Positions 22,560-33,450 of a DNA stretch of 64,000 nt are shown here, in pieces. The DNA comes from Isoetes taiwanensis (Eukaryota; Streptophyta; Lycopodiopsida; Isoetales; Isoetaceae): assembly GCA_021234155.1 (NCBI GenBank), contig JAJEKV010000131.1, forward strand, positions 1,599,288 through 1,663,287, in the 5' to 3' direction. Both the position numbers and the translations under genes were made by a program. The first letter of the stretch is position 1; each line of letters opens with the position of its first letter. The notes under the pieces were generated by a model that was not told the origin of the DNA, made no database searches, and was given only the letters and a program-made list of their open reading frames with translations.

Positions 22560-23940
22560 AGCAAGATGTGATGCATGCATTTGTAAACATCATGATTGGT
22601 CTTCTAGTAGATTAAAACCACTTGTATGTATCAGATTTCCACTGTTTTATTATATTATTTATTTGGGTTTGAGTATCCAAGATTATTCTTTGTGAGTAAA
22701 AATGGTTTTATGCATATCTCTACAATGAAGAATCAAACATGTGAGCAATGTTAATCAGGGTCATGATTATCATTCTTCATGATGGGGTTTGTGACTTCCT
22801 TACACGTCAAGCATGAAGCACATTAGCAAGTTCAGTTCAGCACATAAGCAAGGTTAGTACTCAGAATTGCAAGATCATAACAGGTTTAGTCTTGTTAGCC
22901 ATATAGCAAACAGGATTACTATGCAGGTTAAGTAATCTTCTATGCAACTGGTTTTACTCCACAGTCTATGCAACGAGTTTTACTCTACAGAATGAAGCAT
23001 GAAGTAAGAACAGTTTAAAGTATTGAGGACGGTGTGTGAAACAGGAAAAAAGGACAGATTTGGTGTTAAAAAAGGACAGATTTGTGGTTGGGTGACTCAG
23101 TCAGGTGTAGGGTAGATGCTAGATTTTGGATATCTGCAGCAGTTCTGAGAAGAAGGGGCATCAGGATCTGGACGTATGGTGGTGCAAAGAGGTCAAGGGA
23201 AGAGGGCGTTAGAGAGTAGATATGGCAGGAAAGGGTTTGTGAGGTCAAACAGAGTGTTAGGTGGGGGCGCACATTCTATGTTTTTCGTTTGTTTATTGCA
23301 GTGGTGGGTCGTACGTACTGGGTCATTTGTGTCAAAGGTTGGCGCCCAAAGCAAAGACATCCACGTATAAGAATAAATTTTGTGCATCAATGCATCATGG
23401 GGACCATGGCTCCACCACTAGTGGAACACCTTTCATGGCCTGGATTTCCTCATGTTTTCCTCTTGCCTATCTCAGGGTGCTGTACCCTCAATCCAAGGCT
23501 TATCCCACACATGACCTCATTATTTGAGGATTTCTATGAAAATTCTACACTCTATCTAGCCTTGGCCTCATGACCATCTTGTAAAGGGCCTTGTAGCTTT
23601 GTCATGCTTATATCATCTTCTTTACCCATGACGTAAGTTTCTATAGTTTGGCCATATCTCATGTCATCCCTATAGAACATGTCATTCTTACATCAAAGTT
23701 CTTCACTCATGACATAAGTTTCTTTGGTTTCTTCACTCATGACATAAGTTTCTTTGGTTTGGATAGAGTACTGTGGATGCTACACTTACACCTATATGAT
23801 GTAAATTATAGAACTTGGACAAGGTTGTGTCCACATATTATTGGTCGGCAAAAAGCTACTTACTGTCCTCGCGCGTTGCGCGTATTGTGCCTTCACTCAC
23901 TGAAAGTTTGCACATCAACTAAAAGCTTTGTCTCCGTAAT
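22560..23940. other. no gene recognised; one perfect 30-bp tandem duplication
   Basis: The region downstream of HCT has no canonical AATAAA near the stop. A 30-bp unit (CTTCACTCATGACATAAG then TTTCTTTGGTTT) is duplicated exactly at 23701-23730 and 23731-23760. Open frames at 23066-23573 on both strands have no recognisable domain. Confidence 0.4.
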
Positions 23941-23944
23941 AGCT

Positions 23945-24035
23945 AGTAGTAATGATTGTACTAGCCCATTGTATGGGTCCCATGACCTATTGGTCTCCGT
24001 GGACGTTAACTATTCTATTCTATTCTATTCATACA
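23945..24035 (+). mobile_element. LINE-B 3' end, 5'-truncated, with CTATT tail
   Basis: It starts inside the right half of the outer stem (AGTAGTAATGATTG) and keeps GGGTCCCATGACCTATTGG and TCTCCGTGGACGTTAAC, ending in (CTATT)n at 24009-24029. Only about 65 bp of LINE sequence remains, without the inner hairpin. Confidence 0.85.
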
Positions 24036-24402
24036 ACTAGTATCCTCTAGAACTTCAAATATTAGTGCTAAGTTTGTCATTTAGTACCACAATATGCCTA
24101 AACAAGGTGTGGTTTGGAGTGGAGTACTCCGTTGTCGGATTTGTCAGTCCTATGGCCTAGAGCGTGTGTTTGAATTCGTCAATCTAATGGCCCAGAGCAT
24201 ATGTTCGGGCCTCTGAATGCCTCTCGTTCGATTATATTCATTTATGTTAGGGACACCTATGATTTTAAAATATGAAATGGGGACGCCCCTAAGGTTTTGA
24301 TATACAAAATATAGCGACTCCGAATCTTTTCCAAAATAACAATACATTCAATTATTTTAGATGTATGGTCTATGGTTTCAAGTATTGTCATTTATACATC
24401 CA

Positions 24403-25357
24403 AATCAAGTTTTTTTTTTTTTTTTTTTTTTTTTTGTTGAAGGACGTCAGACTTTATTCAATCAAAGAGTCAAATACAAGTATAAATGCAGAGACAGGAA
24501 TAAAATCTCAGCGGATAAGCGGAGACCCACCGAGTGAAGCAACCTGCCTAAGCATAAGAGTACACATCCAAAAACTCCTTAAAAATCAATCGCCTCTTGC
24601 GAGGGGCAAGTGAAGAACAATGATACGACTTTACAATGTAACCTTGAGCTTCTTGGAGAACACGATTATCTGCCACATCCAGACCTTTGAAGATTACCAA
24701 TCTTCGTCTTTTCCAGATAGTCCAAAGCAACCATCCTGGCCGCTAGATGAAAAGCCCGGCCTTGTAACTCGGCTGTGTACTTGGGTAAATTGCCAAAGGC
24801 GCTTGTTGGATCAGTTAGTGAAACCTCGAAAAGGGAAAACAACCCGGTCCCATACCGCCTAAGGTGTTCACACATGAAAAAGCAATGCTCAATGGTCTCA
24901 GATCCACGCTTGCATACTGGACACTGATTTGATATTCTAGGGTTAAAATGGACAAGCACATTAACCCGCAGACACCTATGAAGAATCTGCCACCAAAGAA
25001 CTGCCACTTTAGGATGAAGTAGCTTGTCCCATGCCCAAGACAACACCTTCTGCCATTGAAGAGGAGGAAGTTGAAGAGACCATTTATTAGACGGAGGAAG
25101 AATATCAGTATCAAGCAACAACTGATACATAGAGTTCACAAGTTTGCACTCCTTAATTTCTTCATGACAAACCCATACCAAAATATCTTCTTGGTGTGGC
25201 AGAATAGGCTGTAGAAAATCAGCAACTTTTTGCCAAAGAACTCTATCCCATCGCCCCAATAGAAACTTTAACTGAAAAGCCTCCCATGTCAGCAACTGGC
25301 CTGAGTCATACCATGCTGCAATAGTTAAGATTCCAGCAACTGGCCTGAATCAAGTTT
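24403..25357 (-). mobile_element. 5'-truncated L1 LINE with poly(A) and target-site duplication
   Basis: A poly(T) run at 24409-24435 (poly(A) tail on the - strand) begins the insertion. AATCAAGT at 24403-24410 is repeated as AATCAAGTTT at 25348-25357, a target-site duplication. The body (about 0.94 kb) encodes the end of L1 ORF2 and is followed by a 3'UTR. Confidence 0.85.
24666..25295 (-). pseudogene. L1 ORF2 C-terminal zf-RVT domain
   Basis: An open frame of 209 aa, truncated at its N side, contains LSWAWDKLLHPKVAVLWW, QILHRCLRVNVL and a zinc-binding block CPVCKRGSETIEHCFFMC. This is the zf-RVT module (PKVxxFxWxxLxxxLxT, CxxC...ETxxHLFxxC) at the end of plant L1 ORF2. No RT catalytic domain remains because of 5' truncation at insertion, so it cannot transpose. 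Confidence 0.85.
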
Positions 25358-26089
25358 AATTCTTCTGGAACCCTTTTATTGTGCTACATATTCAAAACAA
25401 AATTCTAAACGAGATGATGGGCTTCAAATTTATTGTAAAACTATTAAGTTAATACAAGCTAACCATTTGACATAATATCTATTTGGGTAATTGCACATCC
25501 ACCTTTACGTTAGGGTAAATAATTTTTTTTTACGATAAATGCACTCACACCCATTCCTTTAACATTTTTCGTTAAAAATTGGGGGTTAACTTTTAACCCC
25601 CTCGGTTATATTGAATTTTTATTTAACCTATATTCACACCCATTTTCTGTTAGGTTACAAATTAGCAGTTTGTTAAAACTTTTAACAATTGTGTTTGACA
25701 AATTAAACCTAGCTCTTGAGCACGGTTAGCACCATTAGTAGCTATCGGAGAAGTGCGCCCAAGCAGAGCAAGCTTCGTCCATGGCAGGTCGCCCAGGTAG
25801 AGCTCAATCAACTAGGGCTAGGTACGATGTTTTCTTGCCAATTCTTTCTGTCATCTCTCCCTTTTTGTAGCTTGATGACTTCATAAAAGAGAATAGTAAG
25901 ATTTGGAATCAAAGCTCAGAATGATGCCCACAAAATATGGAATCTGCAAGTGAAGACAGAGTAAGATAGAGGATCTTAAAATATAGAGGATCTTATCATA
26001 AGAGCCGTGAGAATTTTAAAATCTTTTGAAAGACCTATTTTAGGTCCCATCCGGCTAAATGCCATAATAATTTATGGCATTATGTTTCC
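25358..26089. other. no gene recognised
   Basis: AT-rich sequence. No domain, RNA gene or clear repeat noticed. Confidence 0.45.
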
Positions 26090-27297
26090 AACTCTAACCA
26101 TCCCATGCTTATTGGCTTCAACCTCCTGGCCTATACTCCAGAGGACATGCAACGTCACCTGGATGCTCTTGACACTTTTTGCCGATTCACTGGCATGCGA
26201 GTTAACTTGGCCGAAACTAGGGTGCTGCTAGTTTCATCATCCCGTCAGCCAAGGCTTCCCTCATTCACTTACCAGGGACAAGATGTAGAGGTGGCTCCGA
26301 CCTACAAGTACTTGGGGATCGAGTTCTCAATTACCACCTATTGGGATGCTGCCATCAGGTTGCGGTCACGACGGGTTGGAAAACACTATATGCCATGCAG
26401 AACAACAGCCACAAGGCAGAGTTGTATGCCTAGGGCCACCAGTCACACTTGTCCTTGATTGAGCCGATCCTTTTGTATGGGGCAGAAGTGTGGGGTCCGG
26501 TGATATCCCTTATTACCTGGAATGACCTCGAGCAAGTGCAGAAAGCCTTCTTGGCATGAGCCCTTGGGGTAAAGTCCACAGATCCATACCAGATCCTACT
26601 CCAGGAGACAGGTTTTCTACCCCTTCAATGGGCTGCATTGGAACGCCATATCATTTACTTTCAGAAGGTGGTCGCTATGGGTGATACACATTTGTCCAAT
26701 CTTGCTTTGGCCATGGCGACGGGTCCCCAATGCCTGAAAGCCTGCTGGAAGGACAAACAAGCTCAGTGGTTCTCACGCTAGGGTGTACAGGCAAACAAAT
26801 GCGTTCATGTAAGGACAAAGAAAGATCACAAGGCACTTAAGCTGTACCTAGATGCTACTTTCCTTCGCAAGCTCTGGGATGCAGATGCTCTGACGCACGT
26901 TAAGCTGGCACACTATCAGCAGCAAGTCAATCATAGGCTCACGAGAGGCCCACACTAGTACTTGTACACCCAGTTGCCCATGAAGAAGCGCAGACTTATA
27001 GCTTCCATTCGCACGGGTGCACATTGCCTCCCCATTGAGATAGGACGTTGGGCTTGGGAAGCACAAGAGCAAAGGCTTTGCCAGTATTGCCACCAAGGCG
27101 CTATTGAGGATGAAGGTCGTCATGCCCTCCAGATCTGCCCAGCGTTTGCCCATATCCGAGAGCGATATGTTCGATTACTAGTGCCTGGCCAACCGTTGCA
27201 TCAGTTATTGAATACGGCATCAATGGGTTTGTTGGGGTCATACCTCCAGGAGGTTATGGATGCACGGACTCAGTTGTGTCCTCCGGGACGATATTGA
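26090..27297 (+). pseudogene. LINE-B ORF2 C-terminal half
   Basis: A 5'-truncated ORF2 starts around the RT active site (the YADD box itself is lost; LLAYTPEDMQRHLDALDTFC follows). It continues with MRVNLAETRVLLVSS, APTYKYLGIEF, LLYGAEVWGPV, TDPYQILLQETGFLPLQWAA, then IEIGRWAWEAQEQRLCQYC and EDEGRHALQICPAFAHIRER, ending at 27297. At least three in-frame stops (for example near 26558, 26781 and 26958) and one frameshift break it. It is related to the GC-rich copy at 41290-43330 and more distantly to that at 57317-59317. Confidence 0.85.
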
Positions 27298-27490
27298 ACT
27301 GTCCTATACAATTGTACAGCGTGCCAACATACTTATTACTGCTAAGGTTTTTCCCTTGAAAACCCTTCGGGGCAGGGGTTTTTTAATCCTGTCAGTAATA
27401 CGCTTGCTGCTCTCTTTTGTTTGGGTCCCATAGGCCAATCGGTCTCCGTGGACGCTAAAAAATCTATTCTTTTCTATTCTATTCTATAGT
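27298..27490 (+). mobile_element. LINE-B 3'UTR and tail, diverged copy
   Basis: The outer stem is TATTACTG 27334-27341 / CAGTAATA 27393-27400. The inner stem pairs GGTTTT (27346-27351) with AAAACC (27359-27364). A GGCC-AATC-GGTC hairpin lies at 27433-27444, and a (CTATT)n-like tail with one variant unit is at 27467-27487. Relative to the copies at 2135 and 57220, a C-G pair is replaced by T-A. Confidence 0.85.
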
Positions 27491-27549
27491 AGTTATATAG
27501 CCCAAAGAAATGATTGTGCATTATGATAGAATGGTAACAAACAAAAAAC

Positions 27550-27807
27550 AAGGCCCTTTCAGAATACAGTCCTTAGCCCTTTTCGGTTGGTTCCAATCTT
27601 GAGGCATAAGTTGTGGCAGGCTTACCAAGTCTCAAGCTTGTCTGGCACAGTTAAGCGGGAGATTTGGTCGACATTCCTACAGATTGTGGATCATGATGGG
27701 CACTTCATTTCTTAGCACCACACTTATCATTGTACTTGATCGCATTCTAGTGGTTTAATATATTCTTATATTCTTCAAAAAAAAAAAAAAAAAAAAAACA
27801 AGGCCAG
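27550..27807 (+). mobile_element. short poly(A) retroposon (likely 5'-truncated LINE) with TSD
   Basis: ACAAGGCC just before about 27559 is repeated after the poly(A) run (27779-27798), giving a target-site duplication around an insert of about 240 bp. One frame stays open to a stop near 27715 (PFRLVPILRHKLWQAYQVSS), and the body ends TTTAATATATTCTTATATTC before the A tract, like plant L1 3' ends. The source element is not proven. Confidence 0.65.
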
Positions 27808-28405
27808 AAACATCATGATCCACTTTTTGTTGCATGTAATATGTGCATTGCTATAGTTCTAATAAACTACAGAAACAATGTTGTTTCTGTAGTGACATAA
27901 AAGCCATTGTGAAGATTGCATAGGAATACGCTTATGAGGATTGAATCATTCATCTCAAAAGTTTATATTGTGGCTATTAACGTACTTTGTGTAAAGATTG
28001 AAATGGTCAAATACAACCATCTTGTGCAGTTTCTAGCTCAACCTTTACATCTTCATAGTTTTCTATTTAGGATAGAATGCAAACAACTAGTATTTGCTAG
28101 GTTGATGTACTGGGCAAGTATGCATTCGTGGGCAATACTTAGATAGCTTGATTCTTAAATGGTTGCCATTCTGCCAGTTCATCATTGGATAAAACCATAG
28201 GCATTGTTTGTTTGTGCATTTTCATTCTTTCTTGGCCTTTTAATATCCTTCTAGAATCATTATCAAAATCATATTGGGGATTTGGATTAGAATAAACGTT
28301 AAAAGGCCCAATTCTTTAGAAAGTGAAAAAAAAAAGTTGAAATTAAAATAGCAAAGTCAGAAAGTTTAGAAGGAATTGAGTTCTTTTATGATTTAGGAAA
28401 AAGAG

Positions 28406-28699
28406 TTGGGCAGAGTATGCTTGGGTCTCATTTGTGCTCAATGCGAGGCCAAGATGCTTGATGGCCTTGCCACATTGTTGAAAGAACCAGGTATCTACCA
28501 CCTTACAATTATCTTGAAATCAGGTATCTACAAAGAACCAACTAGAGAAAGGATACATGGGGTTGAGACTCTTGCACATTACAAATGGTCCAATGCGAAT
28601 TATTACGATCAGCTGCTCAAGACTGTCTCTAAAATGTTTAATGATATTACATCTCTTGGACTTAAGACATCTATTACTAGTTTGGCATGTTTTCTATGA
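28406..28699 (+). CDS. hypothetical protein of 97 aa, uncertain
   Basis: A continuous frame with balanced composition starting MGRVCLGLICAQCEAKMLDG and including ETLAHYKWSNANYYDQLLKT. No domain is recognised, and nothing shows a promoter or splice structure. The flanks (27808-28405, 28700-28822) hold no other gene. It may be an exon fragment or chance. Confidence 0.25.
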   Translation: MGRVCLGLICAQCEAKMLDGLATLLKEPGIYHLTIILKSGIYKEPTRERIHGVETLAHYKWSNANYYDQLLKTVSKMFNDITSLGLKTSITSLACFL

Positions 28700-28822
28700 A
28701 TGAAAAGTAAGAGACATTTTGCTGCTTTATATTAGCATCTGTGAAAGCTTAACATCTATATTATATTAAATGTTAATATATAGCACAATAATAAGGGGCT
28801 TCCTTTGAATTTTTTGTACGCT

Positions 28823-29310
28823 AATCAACACACAACTACCATTAACATTATTAACACAAACCATTGCATTTAACACATTTAAATTAAAATCCCCCTTAAA
28901 CCCCCTTTGGTTTGGGTGCATATTCACACGGGGGGTTATGTAGGGCAGCGAGAGCTCTAAAAATATATTTATAATAGATGTACAAAATTAATACCATTAA
29001 GTACATTCTCTCAAACCTTATAGTATTTTGCAAGCCTTAATATACAGTATACAAAAACTTGTACATGCATACCCCACAAATGAGGATCGCTATGTACGGT
29101 CCAGATCTTGGAATAAAGGGCAAATATGCCCATCCGACAGCTCTCGTTGCCCGGAGTAACCCCCCGTGTGAATATGCACCCAAACCAAAGGGGGTTTAAG
29201 GGGGATTTTAATTTAAATGTGTTAAATGCAATGGTTTGTGTTAATAATGTTAATGGTAGTTGTGTGTTGATTGTTATATCAAAAATTTTTTTGGGCCCTT
29301 CGGGCCCTAA
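28823..29310. mobile_element. MITE-like foldback element, copy 2 (best preserved)
   Basis: Left arm 28823-28938 and right arm 29157-29272 form a terminal inverted repeat of 116 bp that looks essentially perfect, from AATCAACACACAACTACC inward to GGTTTGGGTGCATATTCACA and GGGGGGTTA. The pairing partly resumes further in with GGGCAGCGAGAGCT / CAGCTCTCGTTGCCC. A GC hairpin GGGCCC-TTC-GGGCCC at 29293-29307 follows the right end after a T run. No coding capacity. The near-perfect arms suggest a recent insertion or intra-element correction. Confidence 0.85.
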
Positions 29311-29786
29311 CAAAAGGAAAAATAGAGAAACTTTAAGGGCGTAAATATTAATTATTAATTCAAGAGATTGTATAAAACATCAAGGACATTACATTATATT
29401 TTCATTTAATACAATGCATTTTTAGTTGAAATAGTTTGTTGAAATGTGACCATTCATCTGGATATGACAATGTTTTATGTTAGAAACATTTGAAATGCAC
29501 AAATGGCCATCCAACGAGTCCATAGCAAGAATGATGTGGCCATCCAGCGGGTATATACCACGAGTGGCGCTGCCTTTTTTAGTTTCTTAAAAATAAACAT
29601 TTAACATTAAAATGAAATAAGAATCAATTCAGTTAAAATATTGACTGCTTTGCATAAAGGATCTCGGTAAATATCCGGGCACTTCTCATATATATGCCAG
29701 AATGATTTGGCTTTGAAAGCATCGCTACAACTCATCTACTTTTGCAATGTACCAGAAAAAGACGAATTCCTCACGGTTAACTTTTA

Positions 29787-30450
29787 TCAATCTAGCTTGA
29801 TTGAAGGGAAAACGTAGTGCACAAAATAGAAAGAGGTTAGGAACCCAACTGTGCCCCTTGCAAGCATTATGGCAAATACCATCATGAGGGAGTATCCAAC
29901 ATAGAGGATTAGAGACAGGCCCACTTAAGCTAAACACCACAAGAAGAAATTCAAAGACATAGTATACACGGCCCATCCATATACTGGACATAATGAAGAA
30001 AAGCTCAATGAAGAGGGTCCCAAAAGCAGAGTTCCAGCTCCTAAAACAAGCAACCAAGAAGGATATTCTTGAACTGGAATTTCCCTAGGGATCTGGTTAG
30101 TCCTCACAGGATAATGGATAGGTTCTGCTTTAAGTGCGAAATATCCTCCCAAAAGAGTTAAATGGCACTGATATGCAAAACCAAAGTGCTATAAGGATGA
30201 AGAACATGGATATTGGCATGGCACCTGTGTTGTTACTACTCCAAAGCAGGAAATTGAGCACAGTGAGTATAAAAAATGTTATACCAGGAAAGAAATATGC
30301 AAGTTTCGAAGCTACTGATCTCCAACCCTTGGCATCACCCAACTCCACAGTGCGCCATAATCTGCTTGCCACATAACCAGCAGCAATACTCAGGAAAAGA
30401 TAGAGCAGAACCATTCCTGTGAGCAACATGCCCCTTGAGAGAAAACAGTT
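29787..30450 (-). pseudogene. TM9SF (endomembrane protein 70) C-terminal fragment
   Basis: The - strand encodes, in shifting frames, the membrane part of a transmembrane-9 superfamily protein: MLLTGMVLLYLFLSIAAGYV, SRLWRTVELGDAKGWRSVAS, NTGAMPISMF, HYPVRTNQIPREIP, PSWLLVLGAGTL, then FGTLFIELFFIMSSIWMG and RVYYVF. It ends with GYSLMMVFAIMLARGTVGF and the typical C-terminal SIKLD (KxD sorting motif), stop at 29787-29789. At least three frameshifts and a deletion of roughly 60 codons before LSGPVS make it a pseudogene. The lack of introns in the retained part could mean a retrocopy or a single-exon capture. Intact TM9SF proteins sit in Golgi/endosomal membranes. Confidence 0.88.
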
Positions 30451-30599
30451 GAAATTTCTATAATGGCCACAATGTGGCAGCTACAGATCCAAAAACTCTG
30501 TTCTGTTTTCCGCTATGCTTCCGATCATCTGCATTCATATCTCACGTACTATTTACTTTTTTCTTTCACTTGTTTCTTCGCTTTTTACCTTTATCACGC

Positions 30600-30785
30600 T
30601 TATTCTGAACCCCAGTGCATGGGCATCTATCCCGTTTAAATACGCTTTGATTTCAGGTATTCCTGATCCTGCAGCCTCTGGTTCTATATATGTGCATATT
30701 GCCGATGAGAACAGAACAAGCCCCATATTGATCCCTGTAAAAATTCCAAACGCAGCCCAGTATCTGCACCGGTATACACTAGATT
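30600..30785 (-). pseudogene. CLC chloride channel/transporter exon fragment
   Basis: The - strand reads RYWAAFGIFTGINMGLVLFS, then EPEAAGSGIPEIKAYLNG and IDAHALGF. GSGIPE is the anion-selectivity signature of CLC proteins, and YLNGIDAHA is typical of plant CLC-c/-g types. Only about 60 codons of similarity remain, ending at a possible splice donor (AAG|GTAAAA near 30587). The fragment lies 150 bp from the TM9SF remnant on the same strand, although the two genes are unrelated. Confidence 0.85.
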
Positions 30786-31067
30786 TTGAGCATGTAATTC
30801 AGTTAAAAATTTGGATACTCGAAATCGTAATAACTTGCCTTCTGGATCGCACAAACCCACAGAAGTTACAATTGGTACATAAGCTTGAGGGATCTTGCTC
30901 TGTAAACAACCAAACATGCAGAGGCCCACACTTTTTGATCTGCAAGCGCCAATTCCAGGAGCCCATTCTGAAAACGCTAGACTTGAGCTTTCAATCTTCC
31001 ATTGGGCAAGGTGAGCCAAGGTACTGACTGTCTGGTGCGGTCCCTGCATTCCCTGCATCATGCTCAT
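30786..31067 (-). other. coding-like stretch of unknown origin next to the CLC fragment
   Basis: One - strand frame is open from 31067 and reads LAFSEWAPGIGACRSKSVGL followed by SKIPQAYVPIVTSVGLCDPE. It is coding-like but not recognised. It joins the CLC fragment in a different frame and could be a third captured piece. The opposite-strand frame at 30515-31027 is probably its shadow. Confidence 0.3.
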
Positions 31068-31686
31068 AGCCCTGGAGCAAACGATCTAGACTGGTCGAGC
31101 CCGGCATCAAACCCTTTGCACCATTGCAAAAATTTGCAAAGCCATTGCTGGCAACCAGGCTTTCACCTTAACAGTCCCACCAGACCCAACCCCTCGTCCG
31201 ACTAAGGAGTTCATCTTTGCCTTCACCTGCCGATCCTGCAACAATAAAATAGAATCGAAGGAATAAAACCCTAAAATGGTTTTTTCGATGCTTCACGAGG
31301 CTTGCATGTTCAGCCCCTAAAGAGGGCTTTTGTTGTGAGCCATTGGATGTTGGACCATTGAAAAAAAAAAGCTAAATCAACGACTAAGGAATGATGCACT
31401 CTAGATGTACGCATTAGTACATCTATTCGAATACGCCATGAAATCTTAGGAAAACCTTTGTGAAAAGCGTACAAAAACACAAAAAAAAACCCCCTGTTAT
31501 TATGCTACATATTAATATGGTTTTGCTATGATTTGGTTGATGTATTTGTTTGACTGTACTTAGTAGTATTTCTAGAATGCACGTTTTCTTGGCCATTGAT
31601 TTTGAGAAAAAAGAGAGAGTATGTGGTTGTATGTGAATATTAGATAAAGGCAAAAAAAAGAGAGATTGTGTGGTTGTATGTGAATA

Positions 31687-32030
31687 TTAGATAAAGGCTT
31701 GGCTGATTTGATGATGGTGCAGCTCACTGGGTCTAGGGTTTTGATGCTGCTTCAATCTCAGATATATCCCTTCTCGGGTGTCCATTTCGAGAAATTTTTG
31801 GTGCTTTGGAAAGCGCTTGCAGTAACCGTTCCAAAGGTGTATGTTATCAAGTAATTTTGTCTCTATTTCAGTCCCAGAATTAGGATCATCTATTTTGGCC
31901 TCCATAGTTACTTTCACTTTTGGCTTTGCTTCAATCTCAGATACTTCCCACCTCGGGTGTTCCTTTGAGCGACTTTTGGTATTTTTGGAAAATTCTTGCA
32001 GTAAGCTTTGCAAGGTCTATGGATCAGTTG
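31687..32030 (-). pseudogene. repeat-containing reading frame interrupted by the L1 at 32031-37381
   Basis: A frame of 108 aa contains SEIEAKPKVKVTMEAKIDDP and NSGTEIETKLLDNIHLWNGY. Two related DNA blocks of about 75 bp (31745-31823 and 31926-32004) encode similar segments. A further related block appears on the far side of the L1 at about 37446-37500 (VTMEA, DPNYRTEI on the - strand). The L1 therefore split an older repetitive ORF. Product unknown. Confidence 0.5.
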
Positions 32031-32676
32031 GTTTTTTTTTTCTTTTTTTTTTTAGAATAAGAGTAGATTTTTCCATTAATCAAGAAAAACAATACATAGA
32101 TCTACTTAAACCAGCAGTATACATTTTAGCAAAGGTCTTCAACTATAGCCTTCCATCAGGGGAGGAGGAGATATAGTCAATAAGTAAATACAACAAGTCA
32201 AGTCTGAAGAATACAGTGTTGACCAATAAAGATAAATCAGCTAGTATGAAACAGTCTTCAAGTGAAAGGAGAGTAATCACGACCCCAACCAAAATTGGAC
32301 CTTGTCAGCACCTATAAAAAGCAACCAAAATCCGAGCCAGATTAGGAGGTAAAATTGAGCAATTGATGGCCAGCAGGATAGAAAATGAAGCAAGGAGTGT
32401 TGATAAAGGCTAGGCAGTTTAAAGGCACAGAGAGTCAAGCTTGTAGTTAAAGTAAGAATAGAAAGAAGCAGCAGATCCAAAAGAATAGGAGTCATCAGTC
32501 TGCTCAGCAACTTCATCAAAGCAAGAGAGATCAGTCTCACTTAAGCAAAGCAAAGAGCCATATAGGTCTGCCAACAATCTGTGTGTGTAGTACTGCTCCC
32601 TGAAAACTGATCCCTTGATATAAAGTAGTGGTACATAGAAAGGATGTCGAACATACAATACACCTGAACCACTTCT

Positions 32677-33438
32677 CTACAGAATATTCCAGCTAAAGTT
32701 GTCCTTTTGCCCAAATCTGATAGACCATTTAGATATTGCCTTGGAAGGGACATCCGATGTATTAATGGCTGAGTAGATCTTACTAACCTTGTAATGGCAT
32801 TTACCTTCGAGGCTCCAGTTAGTTGCCTTAGGAACAACATTATTCAGCCAGACTTGAGGAACAACAATAGACTCCTCCATAGAATCAATGGAAGAAGGAA
32901 TCACATTTTCCAGCAGATCCAGGAAATTCTTTTCTTTGACAGAGTCAATATGCTGAGCAGAAACTTTGGAGAAAAGGGAGGCATAGCTATCTTGAAAGAA
33001 GGATTTGATAAGCTTAGGATCATCTAAAGATAACCCTGCATCAGTTCTAACTTGAGTGATTGAATTTCTTAGGAGTCTGACCTTAGCCATTTTGAAAAAG
33101 AATCTGGAGCTGCCACAATCCATGTCTTTATTAAACTTTATCTTGCATTTGATTGTTGAGCTTTTGGCTTCAACTTCCTCAATGCTTTTAAGATAGTTCT
33201 CAATCAGCTCCTCACCAAGTTGCAGATTTAGATTATAAGGATCCTCCTGAAGGAGAGATCTGATATCTCTCATTTTGGAAAGCAAGTGCTCTTTCTCATT
33301 AATTTTGGCCATATGCCTGCTTTTTGACCAGTCCTTAATCCAGCTTTTGATCCTTTTAATTTTACCATAAAATCTTTTCATAGATTGCTGATTACAGTCT
33401 TCAGGAATGTGAAGATAGAAATCTTTGAAATCCCTCAC
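32677..33438 (-). pseudogene. L1 ORF2 middle/C-part with RT deletion
   Basis: The 253-aa frame begins with the post-endonuclease linker (WIKDWSKSRHMAKINEKEHL, LQLGEELIENYLKSIEEVEA, FFKMAKVRLLRNSITQVRTD). It reaches the approach to the RT domain (FFQDSYASLFSKV, IPSSIDSMEESIV). It then jumps directly to C-terminal sequence (VPKATNWSLEGKCHYKVSKI YSAIN), where the zf-RVT part begins. The palm and FADD box that should lie between are gone. The junction is in frame, near 32880. Confidence 0.75.
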
Positions 33439-33450
33439 AAAGGATTCACT

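Noticed and set aside
24409-24435. Poly(T) as a simple repeat
   Set aside because: It is explained as the poly(A) tail of the L1 on the - strand, supported by the flanking duplication.
30515-31027. 170-aa + strand frame
   Set aside because: It overlaps the CLC fragment and its neighbour on the - strand, where real similarity is seen. Its own translation has no recognisable domain.
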